From Streptomyces sp. CB01373 (GTDB lineage Bacteria; Actinomycetota; Actinomycetes; Streptomycetales; Streptomycetaceae): 64,000 bases of DNA. Shown piece after piece: positions 35,682 to 44,423 of this stretch. The notes beneath the pieces are model-generated. The model saw only the letters and a program-made list of their open reading frames with translations. It was not told where the DNA came from and made no database searches. The stretch covers positions 1 to 64,000 of the forward strand of contig NZ_NNBK01000025.1 of NCBI RefSeq assembly GCF_002803075.1, read 5' to 3'. Positions within the stretch are counted from its first letter, which is position 1. Each line of letters starts with the position of its first letter. The position numbers and the translations under genes are program-made.

Positions 35682-36946
35682 CGGGCACCGCCCTGGGGAG
35701 TGAGGTCGAGTGCGGCCCGTACCGTCCAGCCGGCGCCCTCGGGACCCGCGCTGACGTGTCCGCCGTAGAGAGCCGCTCGCTCCCGCATGCCCACCAGGCC
35801 GTGTCCTTCCTCGTTCGCCGTGCCGGTACGGTCGGCCTGGACGAGCGGGCCGGAGTCCTGGACGGTGATGGTCAGCCGCGTGTCCTCCATGGCGACAGCC
35901 AGGTTCGCACGCGCGCCGGCGCCCGCGTGCTTCAGGGTGTTCGTCAGGGCCTCCTGCGCGATGCGGTAGACCGTGAGCTGGACCCCGCTGTCGAGGGCGT
36001 CGACGTCTCCAGCGGTACGGTAGACGACCTCCAGGCCGGCGGCGCGTACCCCTTCGCACAGTGCGTTGATGTCCGCGAGACCGGGCTGCGGGCTCAGCTC
36101 GGGCTCGGTCGGCGGGCCGTCTGCCTCGCGCAGCACGCCGAGCACCCGGCGCAGTTCGCCCAGGGCCTGCCGGCCGGTGTCGCCGATGAGGTGGAGGGCC
36201 TCCTTGCCCCGCTCCGGAGCGACCCCGAAGGTATAGGCACCCGCGTCGGCGAGCGTGATGATGACGGACAGGTTGTGGCCGACGACGTCGTGCATCTCGC
36301 GGGCCACCCGTGTCCGTTCGGCCGCGACGGCGAGTTTGCCGCGCTGGTCGCGTTCGATCTCCAGCCGGGCCGCACGGTCCCGAAGCCCGGCCAGCTGCGC
36401 CCGCCGGATACGGATCACCAGGCCGAGCGCGAGGGCCGCGGTCGCCGTGCTGAGCAGGAAGAACAGCGCGTCCCAGACCGACACCGCCGCCGACACCCGT
36501 GCCGCGACCAGGCCGAGCGCGCCCGCCGTGGCCACAGAGGCCCACGGCAATTGCCGTAGCCGCCCGTGCAGGGCCAGGCTGTACAGGGCGACGAAGAGGG
36601 CGACGTCCGCGCGGAGCGCGGCGCCGAGGGACCACTGGAGGACGAACACGGCCGCGATGGCGCCGAGCGCGACGGCGGGCGCCCGGCGCCGCCACAGCAG
36701 CGGCAGTACCAGCCCGGCCTGCAGGGCCAGCATGCCCGCCACGGGCAACCGGGTGAACACCAGGCGGAAACGGCGCGGGCCGTCGCCCTCCCCGTCGATC
36801 ACACCGACCGCGTGCAGCAGGTCCGGCAGGCAGAACATCAGGAAGACCAGCACCACCACCGCGGTGTCCAGCACCCACGGACGGGCCCGGTCGGCGTGCC
36901 GGATCCGCCGGCCGGCCCGGCCGAGCCGGGCGACCAGCGGACCCAT
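35678..36946 (-). CDS. Sensor histidine kinase, HisKA_3 type
   Basis: A 422-residue kinase with about five or six membrane helices in the first 185 residues and little outside them, suggesting it senses within the membrane. The dimerisation helix carries H219 in VAREMHDVVGHNLSVI. The HATPase domain has the N box in AQEALTNTLKHAGAG and the glycine motif in GHGLVGMRERAALYGG. ATG 36946 is used; GTG codons at 36970 and 36979 are also possible. It is coupled to the response regulator and lies downstream of the ABC genes. Such kinases often respond to the substrate of the linked transporter, such as a peptide antibiotic. Confidence 0.9.
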   Translation of the reverse strand: MGPLVARLGRAGRRIRHADRARPWVLDTAVVVLVFLMFCLPDLLHAVGVIDGEGDGPRRFRLVFTRLPVAGMLALQAGLVLPLLWRRRAPAVALGAIAAVFVLQWSLGAALRADVALFVALYSLALHGRLRQLPWASVATAGALGLVAARVSAAVSVWDALFFLLSTATAALALGLVIRIRRAQLAGLRDRAARLEIERDQRGKLAVAAERTRVAREMHDVVGHNLSVIITLADAGAYTFGVAPERGKEALHLIGDTGRQALGELRRVLGVLREADGPPTEPELSPQPGLADINALCEGVRAAGLEVVYRTAGDVDALDSGVQLTVYRIAQEALTNTLKHAGAGARANLAVAMEDTRLTITVQDSGPLVQADRTGTANEEGHGLVGMRERAALYGGHVSAGPEGAGWTVRAALDLTPQGGAR

Positions 36947-37005
36947 CCCGCTGAGATCTTCGGTGGTCACGGAGTTCACCAGGCCATGATGCGGGTGGCT
37001 GCTGC

Positions 37006-37857
37006 TCAGACGTCGCTGCGCCGCAGCCGGTACGCCGCTCCGGCCAGCGCCAGTGCCGTCCAGCCGAGGAAGACCCAGAGCCCGGTGCCCGGCGACAGGG
37101 TGGTCGAGTCGTGGGTCAGGGCAAAGATCGACTCGCCGGCGTGGCTGGGCAGGTAGGGGTCGATGTTCCCGCGCCATGAGCTGGGCAGCAGGGAGATCAG
37201 TCCGGGTACGAGCATGAAGGCGGCGACCAGGACCGAGATACCGCCGGCCACGGACCGCAGGAGCGCGCCCAGGGCCGCGCCGATCACGCCGACCAGGCCC
37301 AGGTAGAGCCCGGCGCCCAGCAGGCTGCGCAGGACACCGGCGTGGCCCAGGCCCATGGCGGCGGGCGTGCTGGAGACGATCTGGCTGCCTGCGAGGAAGG
37401 CGACGAACACGCCGACGGTGGCGATCACCAGCGCGATCAGCCCGTACACAGCCGCCTTGGACCACAGCACGGGCAGCCGGCGCGGCACCGCGGCCATGGT
37501 GGAGCGGATCATGCCGGTGGAGTACTCGCCCGCCGTGACCAGCACGCCGAGCACACCGAGGGCCAGCTGGGCGAAGTTCGTGCCGAAGAGGGACAGACTC
37601 ACGGCCGTCGCGTCGGCGAAGTGGCCGTCCATGGGGCGGCCGGAGTCGATCCCGGACTTGTAGCGGCTCGCGGCGATGACACCGAAGGCGACGAGGAACA
37701 GCAGGCCCAGGCCGAGAGTGATCCAGGTGGAGCGCAGAGACCACACTTTGGCCCACTCCGAGGCCAGCACGCGCCGTCCGGTTACCCGGTAGGCGGGACG
37801 GGCCGGCGCGGCCTGGGCGGTCTCGGGGGACTCGGGGGTTGCCGTGAGGGTGCTCAT
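37006..37857 (-). CDS. ABC-2 type transporter permease
   Basis: A 283-residue integral membrane protein with six helices and a long cytosolic N-terminus (VLASEWAKVWSLRSTWITLG, the amphipathic helix typical of ABC-2 permeases). The loop ITAGEYSTGMIR-like motif (VTAGEYSTGMIRSTMAAVP) is the coupling region. The start overlaps the end of the ATPase gene by four bases. Together they form an exporter of the kind linked to lantibiotic or bacitracin-type self-protection. The substrate is unknown. Confidence 0.9.
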   Translation of the reverse strand: MSTLTATPESPETAQAAPARPAYRVTGRRVLASEWAKVWSLRSTWITLGLGLLFLVAFGVIAASRYKSGIDSGRPMDGHFADATAVSLSLFGTNFAQLALGVLGVLVTAGEYSTGMIRSTMAAVPRRLPVLWSKAAVYGLIALVIATVGVFVAFLAGSQIVSSTPAAMGLGHAGVLRSLLGAGLYLGLVGVIGAALGALLRSVAGGISVLVAAFMLVPGLISLLPSSWRGNIDPYLPSHAGESIFALTHDSTTLSPGTGLWVFLGWTALALAGAAYRLRRSDV

Positions 37858-38792
37858 GCCGCGCTCCCGGAGGTCTCGGTGCCGGTCGTGGAGCCGTGGT
37901 ACTCCACGGCGTCCCTGGTCAGTTCCATGAACGCCTCCTCCAGCGACACCGCCTTCGTGGTCAGCTCGAACAGCGGGATCCTGTGCTCGGCCGCCTTCAG
38001 CCCGATCTCGCGCGCGGACAGCCCGGTCACCTGCAGTTCCTCGGAGCCCACGCGGCCGGTGATCTCCACGCCGTCTCCGGCCAGTACGTCCCGCAACCGT
38101 GCGGGGTCGTCCGTCGCGACCTTCACGGCGTCGCCGCCGGCCTCGCGGACCAGGTCCCGTACGGTCGTATCAGCCAGCAACCGTCCACGCCCGACGACGA
38201 TCAGGTGATCGGCCACCAGTGACACCTCGCTCATCAAGTGCGAAGAGACGAACACGGTGCGCCCTTCCCTCGCAAGGGAGGTGAGCAGGTTCCGGATCCA
38301 GAGGACGCCCTCGGGGTCCAGTCCGTTGACCGGCTCGTCGAGCATCACGGTCTGCGGATCGCCGAGCAGGGCGGCCGCGATGCCGAGCCGCTGGCCCATG
38401 CCGAGGGAGAAGGCACCGGCCCGCTTCTTCGCGACGCTGCCGAGACCCGCGAGGTCGATGACCTCGTCGACCCGGCGGCGCGGGATGCCGTGCGTGAGGG
38501 CGAGCGCCCGGAGGTGGTTGTAGGCCGAGCGGCCCGGGTGGATCGACCTCGCCTCCAGCAGCGCCCCGACCTCCTGGAGCGGCGCCCGGTGGCGGGCGTA
38601 GCGCTGTCCGTTCACCGTGACGGACCCGCTCGTCGGCGCGTCCAGCCCGACGATCATGCGCATCGTCGTGGACTTGCCCGCCCCGTTGGGGCCGAGGAAA
38701 CCGGTCACCGTGCCCGGCTTCACGGTGAAGCCCAGCCCGTCAACGGCTGTCTTCTCCCCGTACCTCTTGGTGAGCTGCTGTGCCTCGATCAT
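37854..38792 (-). CDS. ABC transporter ATP-binding protein
   Basis: A 312-residue DrrA-like ATPase. Walker A GPNGAGKST is at residues 34-42. The Q loop is near 80, the signature is SLGMGQRLGIAAAL near 137, Walker B is VMLDEPVNGLDPEG near 155, and the switch histidine is in VFVSSHLMSEV. The last 90 residues form the extra C-terminal domain of this subgroup. It is the first gene of the four-gene operon (ATPase, permease, kinase, regulator). The operon promoter should lie in 38793-38900. Confidence 0.93.
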   Translation of the reverse strand: MIEAQQLTKRYGEKTAVDGLGFTVKPGTVTGFLGPNGAGKSTTMRMIVGLDAPTSGSVTVNGQRYARHRAPLQEVGALLEARSIHPGRSAYNHLRALALTHGIPRRRVDEVIDLAGLGSVAKKRAGAFSLGMGQRLGIAAALLGDPQTVMLDEPVNGLDPEGVLWIRNLLTSLAREGRTVFVSSHLMSEVSLVADHLIVVGRGRLLADTTVRDLVREAGGDAVKVATDDPARLRDVLAGDGVEITGRVGSEELQVTGLSAREIGLKAAEHRIPLFELTTKAVSLEEAFMELTRDAVEYHGSTTGTETSGSAA

Positions 38793-38924
38793 TCGCGTTC
38801 CCTCTTTCGGACTCCGGCGCGCCCTGCACGCCTGACGCCTCCTCCGTCACACTAAGTCCGCGATCTGCCGCGTCCGGTGGTACCGGGGACTGAACAGCGC
38901 CAGGCAGGTGGTACCGGGGTACTA

Positions 38925-39164
38925 CAGCCTGGCGCCCTCGACAATGCCCTGATGGAGTCCACGATCGGCCTCTTCAAAACTGAGTTGATCAAGCCCCGTC
39001 GGCCCTGGAGGACACTCTCCGAGGTCGAGCTGGCCACCGCCGAATGGGTCGACTGGTACTGCCACCGCCGACTGCACGGTGAGATCGGGCACATCCCACC
39101 CGCCGAATACGAGACCAACTACTACCGAGCAACCACGAAACCCCAGGTCACAGTCACGACCTAG
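38925..39164 (+). pseudogene. IS3-family transposase (OrfB), C-terminal fragment
   Basis: The frame reads DNALMESTIGLFKTELIKPR, then LSEVELATAEWVDWYCHRRL and GEIGHIPPAEYETNYY. This is the end of the rve domain of IS3 OrfB, with the catalytic Glu in MESTIGLFK. The sequence after the stop (GAGTCTCGATCAAACCCGG) looks like the right terminal repeat of the element. The rest is missing. Confidence 0.85.
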
Positions 39165-39189
39165 AGTCTCGATCAAACCCGGAACGGTT

Positions 39190-39247
39190 CACCGCGCTGA
39201 ACGGCCAACCACCCGCCAGCCGCGTCCCCAACCCAATCCGGTGTTAG
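39190..39247 (+). pseudogene. IS481-like tail fragment
   Basis: Only the last 18 codons remain (LNGQPPASRVPNPIRC). They correspond to the extreme C-terminus of an IS481-type transposase and are sandwiched between the IS3 end and a truncated regulator. Confidence 0.45.
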
Positions 39248-39834
39248 CGGTGCTCGGTGGCCGGGCAGCGTCGCGTGAAGACACCTATCCCCAACACGGT
39301 CCTACAGACCTCCTGTGAGAGCGGTGCTCCCCGGCACATCCCGGTCACCGCAGTGCCGCCGGTGTGGTCCATCAGCGCCCTGATCAGGTCGGCCGGTACG
39401 TCCCCTTCCCCGCGGGCCACGGCGGTCACGGCCCGTACCAGCCGGGGCCCGGTCGCCTCGTGCCGCCACGCCACCGCCCCGATCCCGCCGGCGATGATGT
39501 CCGCCAGCCCCGACTGCCGTAGCCGGGCCGTCACCAGCACCGCGCGCAGACCCTTGGAAGCAGCGCCGGCGCACCACTGCGTCACCGTCTCGTCGTCCGC
39601 GGAATCGGCCACCAGCAAGGACACCGTGCCTGGCCGGGAGATGTCACCGACCAGCGCGACCGCCCGCTGGTCGGCCAGGTGGGCCCTGACCCCCGCGTCG
39701 GACAGCGGGTCCGACGCGTGCAGCAGGACCGGGACCGGGGACTTGCCGCCGAGGCGCTGGAAGGCATGGGTCGGGTATCTCCCTGGTGACGCGAGCGTGG
39801 TGTGGCGGATGCCGGTGTGTGCTGTTGGCGGCAT
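39244..39834 (-). pseudogene. LuxR-type regulator with receiver-like domain, HTH lost
   Basis: The frame contains a degenerate receiver domain (VPVLLHASDPLSDAGVRAHL, then LRAVLVTARLRQSGLADIIA and RHEATGPRLVRAVTAVARGE), as in atypical LuxR regulators of Streptomyces. It reads on to the point where the LuxR helix-turn-helix should begin, but from about 39310 the sequence is unrelated. The DNA-binding domain has been cut off by the IS481/IS3 debris. The start is uncertain; ATG 39834 is the first in-frame option. Confidence 0.55.
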
Positions 39835-40298
39835 CCGCCGGTGTCTGCAGCAGGGTGCTCCCCGCGCGGCGTACCGCGGGGCGCGCGGGTGCCACCAGGT
39901 ACTGCCGTACCTCCTCATCCGGCTGTACGACGGCTGTCGGGGTGCGGTTCACCCCCTCGTGTCCCGCACTTCCGGTGTTCTCGGCCCGGCCGGTTCCGTG
40001 TTGCCGGCCCGGCCGGTCCCGTGGACGGCACGGCATTGGCCGGTCCGGTCCCGGGGCGTGGGTATTTCCCGGACGACACAGGTGAACCGGATCCGTTCTG
40101 CGGTCGTTGGGCAGGAGGAAGGGCGCCATCGTGGCGGCCGGGTGGATTGCCGCCCCGCCGCCGGGCGTCGGCCGCAGCGTGGCGGCCCGGTGCCACCCGC
40201 CGCCGCCCCGGGTGTCCCCCCGTATCCGTCCGGTTTGCCTGTACCGCCGTCCCGAGGACCGCCGACGGGCCGTCAACTCTTGCCGAGAGGAGTACGCA
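39835..40298. other. Upstream region of the primase, no gene
   Basis: No family is recognisable on either strand. The last 15 bases hold GAGAGGAG, the likely ribosome binding site for the GTG at 40299. Confidence 0.4.
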
Positions 40299-41819
40299 GT
40301 GACCCGTGCATCCGAGCCCTTTGCCGCCTTCGTCGTGCGGACACCACGGGGCGCAACCGCCCCTGCCTCCTGGGCCGGCGGCTCCGTGCCACCGGCCCGG
40401 GGTGGCGGGGAACGCGGCGCACACCTGGTGAACCGCGGTGACCCTGGGCTCACTCCCGACAGCCTGAGCTACCGGGGCAACGCCAAACTCTTCGCCGACC
40501 GCCACCGGCACGACTTCCGACACGTGCCCGGCCTCGGCTGGTACCGCTGGTCCGGCCACCGGTGGGAAGCCGACGACAGCGAGAGCGTGCTGTGGGCCGC
40601 CGGAGCACTGGCCGAAGCCCTGGCGGAGACGGACCCCACGGGCCGGCACACGGACGCCGCGCTGCGCCGGCACCGGCGCCAGTCCCTGTCGACACCCGCC
40701 ATCAGAGCCATGCTTGAACAGGTCCAGGCCGCGCCCGCCATGGTGCTGTCGGCCGCCCTGCTCGACGCGGACCCGCACAGCCTGTGCACCCCGGGCGGGG
40801 TGGTGGACCTGGCCACGGGCGAGGTGAGTCCCCCCGACCCCGAGCGCCATCTGCACTCGCGTGCCACCACCGTGCCGGTACGTGCCATGCCCATCCCCCG
40901 CTGGGAGCGGTTCCTGCGTGAGACCCTCGGGGAGGGGGGCGACGGCACGGAACTGATCGGGTACCTGCACCGGCTGCTGGGCTACTCCCTGACCGGGGAC
41001 GTCGAGGCCCAGGTCCTGCCCTTCCTGCACGGCCTCGGACACAACGGCAAGAGCGTGCTGCTCGGTGTGGTGCTGAGACTGCTGGGCGACTACGCCGATG
41101 CTGCCCCGCCGGGCTTCCTGATGGCTCACGAGTACGAGGAACACCCCACCGACCTGGCGGAACTGCAAGGGCGCCGGGTGGTCGTCTGCGCGGAGCCGCG
41201 TTTCGGTGACCGCCTCGACGCGGCGCGCGCGACCTTCCTCACCGGCGGCGACCGGATCAAGGCGCGGCGCAGCGGCCAGGGAATCTTCGGCTTCGACCCG
41301 ACGCACAAGCTCTGGCGGGTCGGCAACCACCGGCCGGAGGTGTCGGTGGGCGATCCGGCCCTGTGGCGGCGCATCCGGGTCATCCCCTTCCGGCACGTGG
41401 TGACGGACGAGCGACGGCTGGACAACCTGGCGGAGGTCCTCGTGGCCGAGGAAGGGCCCGGCATCCTGCACCGACTGGTCACCGGCGCCGGCCACTACGC
41501 GCGCGGATCGCGTGACCTCACCGGCCCGTCCTTGGTGCGGCAGGCCACCGCCGCCTACGTCGACACCGAGGACCACGTCGGTCGCTTCCTCGCCGAGCAC
41601 CGCGCCGACGCACCGTCCGGGACCGGTGGCGTGCAGTCCGGGCTGTACGCCCTCTACCGGCACTGGTGCAGGCTGGAGGGCTGCTGCCCCGCGCCCCCGC
41701 GGGCCTTCGCCGCACGCCTCCAGGAGACGGCCGGCGCCCGCGGGGAGCGGGAGACGTTCCCGGCCCACCCGCACACGTCCACGTCCGTGTCGGGCGGCGC
41801 TCTCGGGCGGTTCTCGTGA
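40299..41819 (+). CDS. Phage/plasmid P4-type DNA primase/helicase
   Basis: A 506-residue protein of the phage/plasmid primase (P4 C-terminal) family. Residues 70-200 contain the D5-type N-terminal segment (DRHRHDFRHVPGLGWYRWSG and HRWEADDSE). The SF3-like helicase ATPase follows, with Walker A GLGHNGKSVLLGVV near 244-257 and the B motif in VVVCAEPRFGDRL. A sensor region IKARRSGQGIFGFDPTHKLW lies near 320. The catalytic primase domain seen in some members is missing, as in many actinobacterial relatives. It drives replication of phages, plasmids and integrative elements, so an element replicon may have been inserted here. No integrase or att site was found. GTG is the start. Confidence 0.88.
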   Translation: MTRASEPFAAFVVRTPRGATAPASWAGGSVPPARGGGERGAHLVNRGDPGLTPDSLSYRGNAKLFADRHRHDFRHVPGLGWYRWSGHRWEADDSESVLWAAGALAEALAETDPTGRHTDAALRRHRRQSLSTPAIRAMLEQVQAAPAMVLSAALLDADPHSLCTPGGVVDLATGEVSPPDPERHLHSRATTVPVRAMPIPRWERFLRETLGEGGDGTELIGYLHRLLGYSLTGDVEAQVLPFLHGLGHNGKSVLLGVVLRLLGDYADAAPPGFLMAHEYEEHPTDLAELQGRRVVVCAEPRFGDRLDAARATFLTGGDRIKARRSGQGIFGFDPTHKLWRVGNHRPEVSVGDPALWRRIRVIPFRHVVTDERRLDNLAEVLVAEEGPGILHRLVTGAGHYARGSRDLTGPSLVRQATAAYVDTEDHVGRFLAEHRADAPSGTGGVQSGLYALYRHWCRLEGCCPAPPRAFAARLQETAGARGERETFPAHPHTSTSVSGGALGRFS

Positions 41820-41980
41820 GATCGCTGCCCGCCGGCCGGTCCGGCACCCATACCAGGGACGGCCCGGCCGCCCCGTCGGCCGCGGCAACGCCCGTCCGGC
41901 AGGGCTGACGCTCCGTAAGGGGGCTTGTGCGCCCGGGCGGTGCCGATTCCACGACCATGCAGACCCAATCGGTTGTATGC

Positions 41981-42004
41981 AATTCAGTTGTACACAACTG
42001 AATT
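41981..42004. promoter_or_regulatory. Palindromic operator before alpha/beta hydrolase
   Basis: Arms of 11 bp (AATTCAGTTGT and ACAACTGAATT) flank AC. It is one of few AT-rich sites in the region and lies about 89 bases before the hydrolase start. The core TTGT-CACAACTGA recurs at 61473-61485. The shape suits a MarR-type regulator. Confidence 0.7.
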
Positions 42005-42092
42005 TGACGCTGTGTTTCTTGGTGAGGCGGGGTCCGCTTCGCCGGCCCGACCCGACCAGGGGCGACAGCCCGAGGACAGAAGGAAGCCCACG

Positions 42093-42923
42093 ATGCGCAT
42101 CACCCGCCCGACCCGCCGCTCTGCCCTGCTCGGCGTCACCGCAGCCGCCGGCCTGGCCGTCACCGCCCTCACCCTCCCCGCCACGGCCGGGACGGAGCCC
42201 CGCCACCAGGACCGGCCGACCATCGTGCTGGAGCACGGCGCGTTCGCCGACGCCTCCAGCTGGGACGGGGTCGAAGAACGGCTGCGGCGCGCCGGCTACC
42301 CGGTGGTGGCCGCCGCCAACCCGCTGCGCGGACCGGCGACCGACGCCGCCTACCTGCGCAGCGTCGTCGACCACATTGACGGCCCGGTGGTCCTGGTCGG
42401 CCACTCCTACGGCGGCACCGTCATCAGCCAGGCCGCCGCGGGACTGGAGGGAAAGGTCAAGGCACTCGTCTACATCGCGGCGTTCCTGCCCGACACCGGC
42501 GAGAGCTCGCTCGGACTGACAGGCAAGTTCCCCGGCAGCACCCTCGGCCAGGTGGTCGCCACGGTGAACTACACCCTGCCGGACGGCAGCCAGGGCGCCG
42601 ACGTCTACATCAAGCCGGACAAGTTCCGCCAGCAGTTCGCCGCGGACGTACCGGCGGACAAGGCACGGCTCATGGCCGCCGGGCAGCGCCCGATCGCCGC
42701 CGCCGCGCTGGAGGAGAAGTCCACGAAGGCCGCCTGGAAGACGATCCCCTCCTGGTCGCTGGTCACCACCGAGGACCGCAACATCCCGGTGGCGGCCCAG
42801 CGCTTCATGTCGGCCCGCGCCCACGCCCGCACCACCGAGATCGACGCCTCGCACGCGGTGTCCGTCTCCCACCCCGCGGCGGTCGCCCGCATCGTGGAGC
42901 AGGCCGCCCGCACCATCCGCTGA
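42093..42923 (+). CDS. Secreted alpha/beta hydrolase
   Basis: A 276-residue hydrolase with a signal peptide. The start MRITRPTRRSALLGVTAAAG has a twin arginine, so Tat export is likely. The alpha/beta fold has the nucleophile S105 in LVGHSYGGTV and the final histidine in IDASHAVSVSHP. It resembles salicylate-esterase-like or AB hydrolase-1 proteins of actinomycetes. The substrate is unknown. AGGAAG is well placed. An operator-like palindrome lies upstream and a haloperoxidase gene downstream. Confidence 0.85.
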   Translation: MRITRPTRRSALLGVTAAAGLAVTALTLPATAGTEPRHQDRPTIVLEHGAFADASSWDGVEERLRRAGYPVVAAANPLRGPATDAAYLRSVVDHIDGPVVLVGHSYGGTVISQAAAGLEGKVKALVYIAAFLPDTGESSLGLTGKFPGSTLGQVVATVNYTLPDGSQGADVYIKPDKFRQQFAADVPADKARLMAAGQRPIAAAALEEKSTKAAWKTIPSWSLVTTEDRNIPVAAQRFMSARAHARTTEIDASHAVSVSHPAAVARIVEQAARTIR

Positions 42924-42924
42924 C

Positions 42925-42953
42925 CGGCGGCCTCGCCCCCGCGCGGGCCGCCG
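42925..42953. terminator. GC-rich hairpin between hydrolase genes
   Basis: CGGCGGCC pairs with GGCCGCCG across a 13-base loop just after the stop of the secreted hydrolase. It has no T-run. Confidence 0.4.
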
Positions 42954-43006
42954 TCACCCCTCACCACCACCTCGCAACAACCACACCCACACGAAAGGCG
43001 GCCACC

Positions 43007-43840
43007 ATGCCGTTCATCACCGTCGGCCAGGAGAACTCCACCAGCATCGACCTCTACTACGAGGACCACGGCACCGGGCAGCCGGTCGTGCTGATCCACG
43101 GCTACCCGCTCGACGGCCACTCCTGGGAGAAGCAGTCCGCCGCGCTGCTGGCGGCCGGCTACCGCGTCATCACCTACGACCGGCGCGGCTTCGGCCGCTC
43201 CAGCCAGCCCACCACCGGCTACGACTACGACACCTTCGCCGCCGACCTGAACATCGTCCTGGAGACCCTCGACCTCCACGACGCCGTCCTCGTCGGCTTC
43301 TCCATGGGCACCGGCGAAGTCGGCCGCTACCTCGGCACCTACGGCTCCGCCCGGATCGCCAAGGCCGCCTTCCTCGCCTCCCTGGAACCGTTCCTGCTCA
43401 AGACCGACGACAACCCCGAGGGCGTCGACGGCAGCATCTTCGAAGGCATCAAGCAGGCCGTCACCGCCGACCGGTACGCCTACTTCAGCGCGTTCTACCA
43501 GGACTTCTACAACCTGGACGAGAACCTCGGCACCCGCATCAGCGAGGAGGCCCTGCGCAACAGCTGGAACGTCGCAGCCGGCGCCTCCTGGTACGCCTCG
43601 CTGGCCTGCGTGTCGACCTGGACCACCGACTTCCGCGCCGACATCCCCAAGATCGACGTACCGGCGCTGATCCTGCACGGCACCGCCGACCGGATCCTGC
43701 CGATCGCGGCCACCGGGGAGCCGTTCCACAAGGCGCTCCCGCAGGCCGACTACGCCGTCGTCGAGGGCGCCCCGCACGGCCTGCTGTGGACCCACGCCCA
43801 GGAGGTCACCGACGCCCTGCTCGCATTCCTGGCCAAGTGA
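43007..43840 (+). CDS. Non-haem haloperoxidase (alpha/beta hydrolase)
   Basis: A 277-residue cofactor-free chloro/bromoperoxidase-type enzyme. The catalytic triad S99 (VGFSMGTGEVGRYLGTYG), D228 (HGTADRILP) and H257 (EGAPHGLL) is exactly as in BPO-A2-like proteins. The YDRRGFGRSSQP motif is at residues 58-69. These enzymes are perhydrolases that make peracids from acetate and peroxide, and the peracid halogenates substrates. The physiological role is often ester hydrolysis. GAAAGGCGG precedes the ATG. It may be co-transcribed with the upstream hydrolase. Confidence 0.93.
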   Translation: MPFITVGQENSTSIDLYYEDHGTGQPVVLIHGYPLDGHSWEKQSAALLAAGYRVITYDRRGFGRSSQPTTGYDYDTFAADLNIVLETLDLHDAVLVGFSMGTGEVGRYLGTYGSARIAKAAFLASLEPFLLKTDDNPEGVDGSIFEGIKQAVTADRYAYFSAFYQDFYNLDENLGTRISEEALRNSWNVAAGASWYASLACVSTWTTDFRADIPKIDVPALILHGTADRILPIAATGEPFHKALPQADYAVVEGAPHGLLWTHAQEVTDALLAFLAK

Positions 43841-43967
43841 CGCAGAGCGGCGGGTCCCCCCTCGCCGGACGATGAACCACACGCACCCCGCTACCGTTCC
43901 CGCGGTGACGGGGTGCCGTCGTCGTTGGAGCCCCGGGGAACTCGACCAGGAAAAGTGACGTACCACA

Positions 43968-44360
43968 GTGAACATCGCACTGACGGCGGTGACCGTGCTC
44001 TGTGGGGGATTCTTCCTGACCGGCGGGACGGGACAGATGCTGGGCCGGTGGCAGGCGCTCACCCCCGCCGCCGCGTGCGGTTTCTCCCCTGCCGCGTGCC
44101 GGGTCATCGGCCTGCTGGAACTGCTCGGCGGCGCCGGTCTGCTGCTCGCCTACCGTCATCCCACGGCGGGGTGCGTCGCCGCGCTGTGCCTTTTCATGCT
44201 CACCGTCGCCGCCTACGTCTACCACAGCTGGTACCACGAGCGCGGCCTGCGCCTGGTGGCGGTCGCCACGGTCCTGCTGTGCGTGGCCTGGGGCCTCTAC
44301 GCGGCCCGCGTGCGCAGGATCGCGGGCAGGGCAGGCGTGCCGCCCGCCGGAGCCCACGGC
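43968..44360 (+). CDS. DoxX-like small membrane protein, end unclear
   Basis: A start at GTG 43968 gives four membrane helices in about 120 residues (IALTAVTVLCGGFFLTGGTG, CRVIGLLELLGGAGLLLAYR, VAALCLFMLTVAAYVYHSW and LVAVATVLLCVAWGLYAARV), the DoxX-like pattern. No stop codon follows. The frame stays open for another 2 kb antisense to the AAA ATPase and beyond. The real end has probably been lost by an indel after about 44340, or the gene is aberrantly long. DoxX-like proteins take part in oxidative stress handling. Confidence 0.6.
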
Positions 44361-44423
44361 CCCGGCGGGCGGCACGCCTGCCGAGGGCCGCGCTGCGGCT
44401 CACCCCGCACCGCCGTACTGGGA

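Noticed and set aside
39915..42872. A 985-residue minus-strand reading frame
   Set aside because: It is antisense to the primase and hydrolase genes, has GC-rich shadow composition and no recognisable domain.
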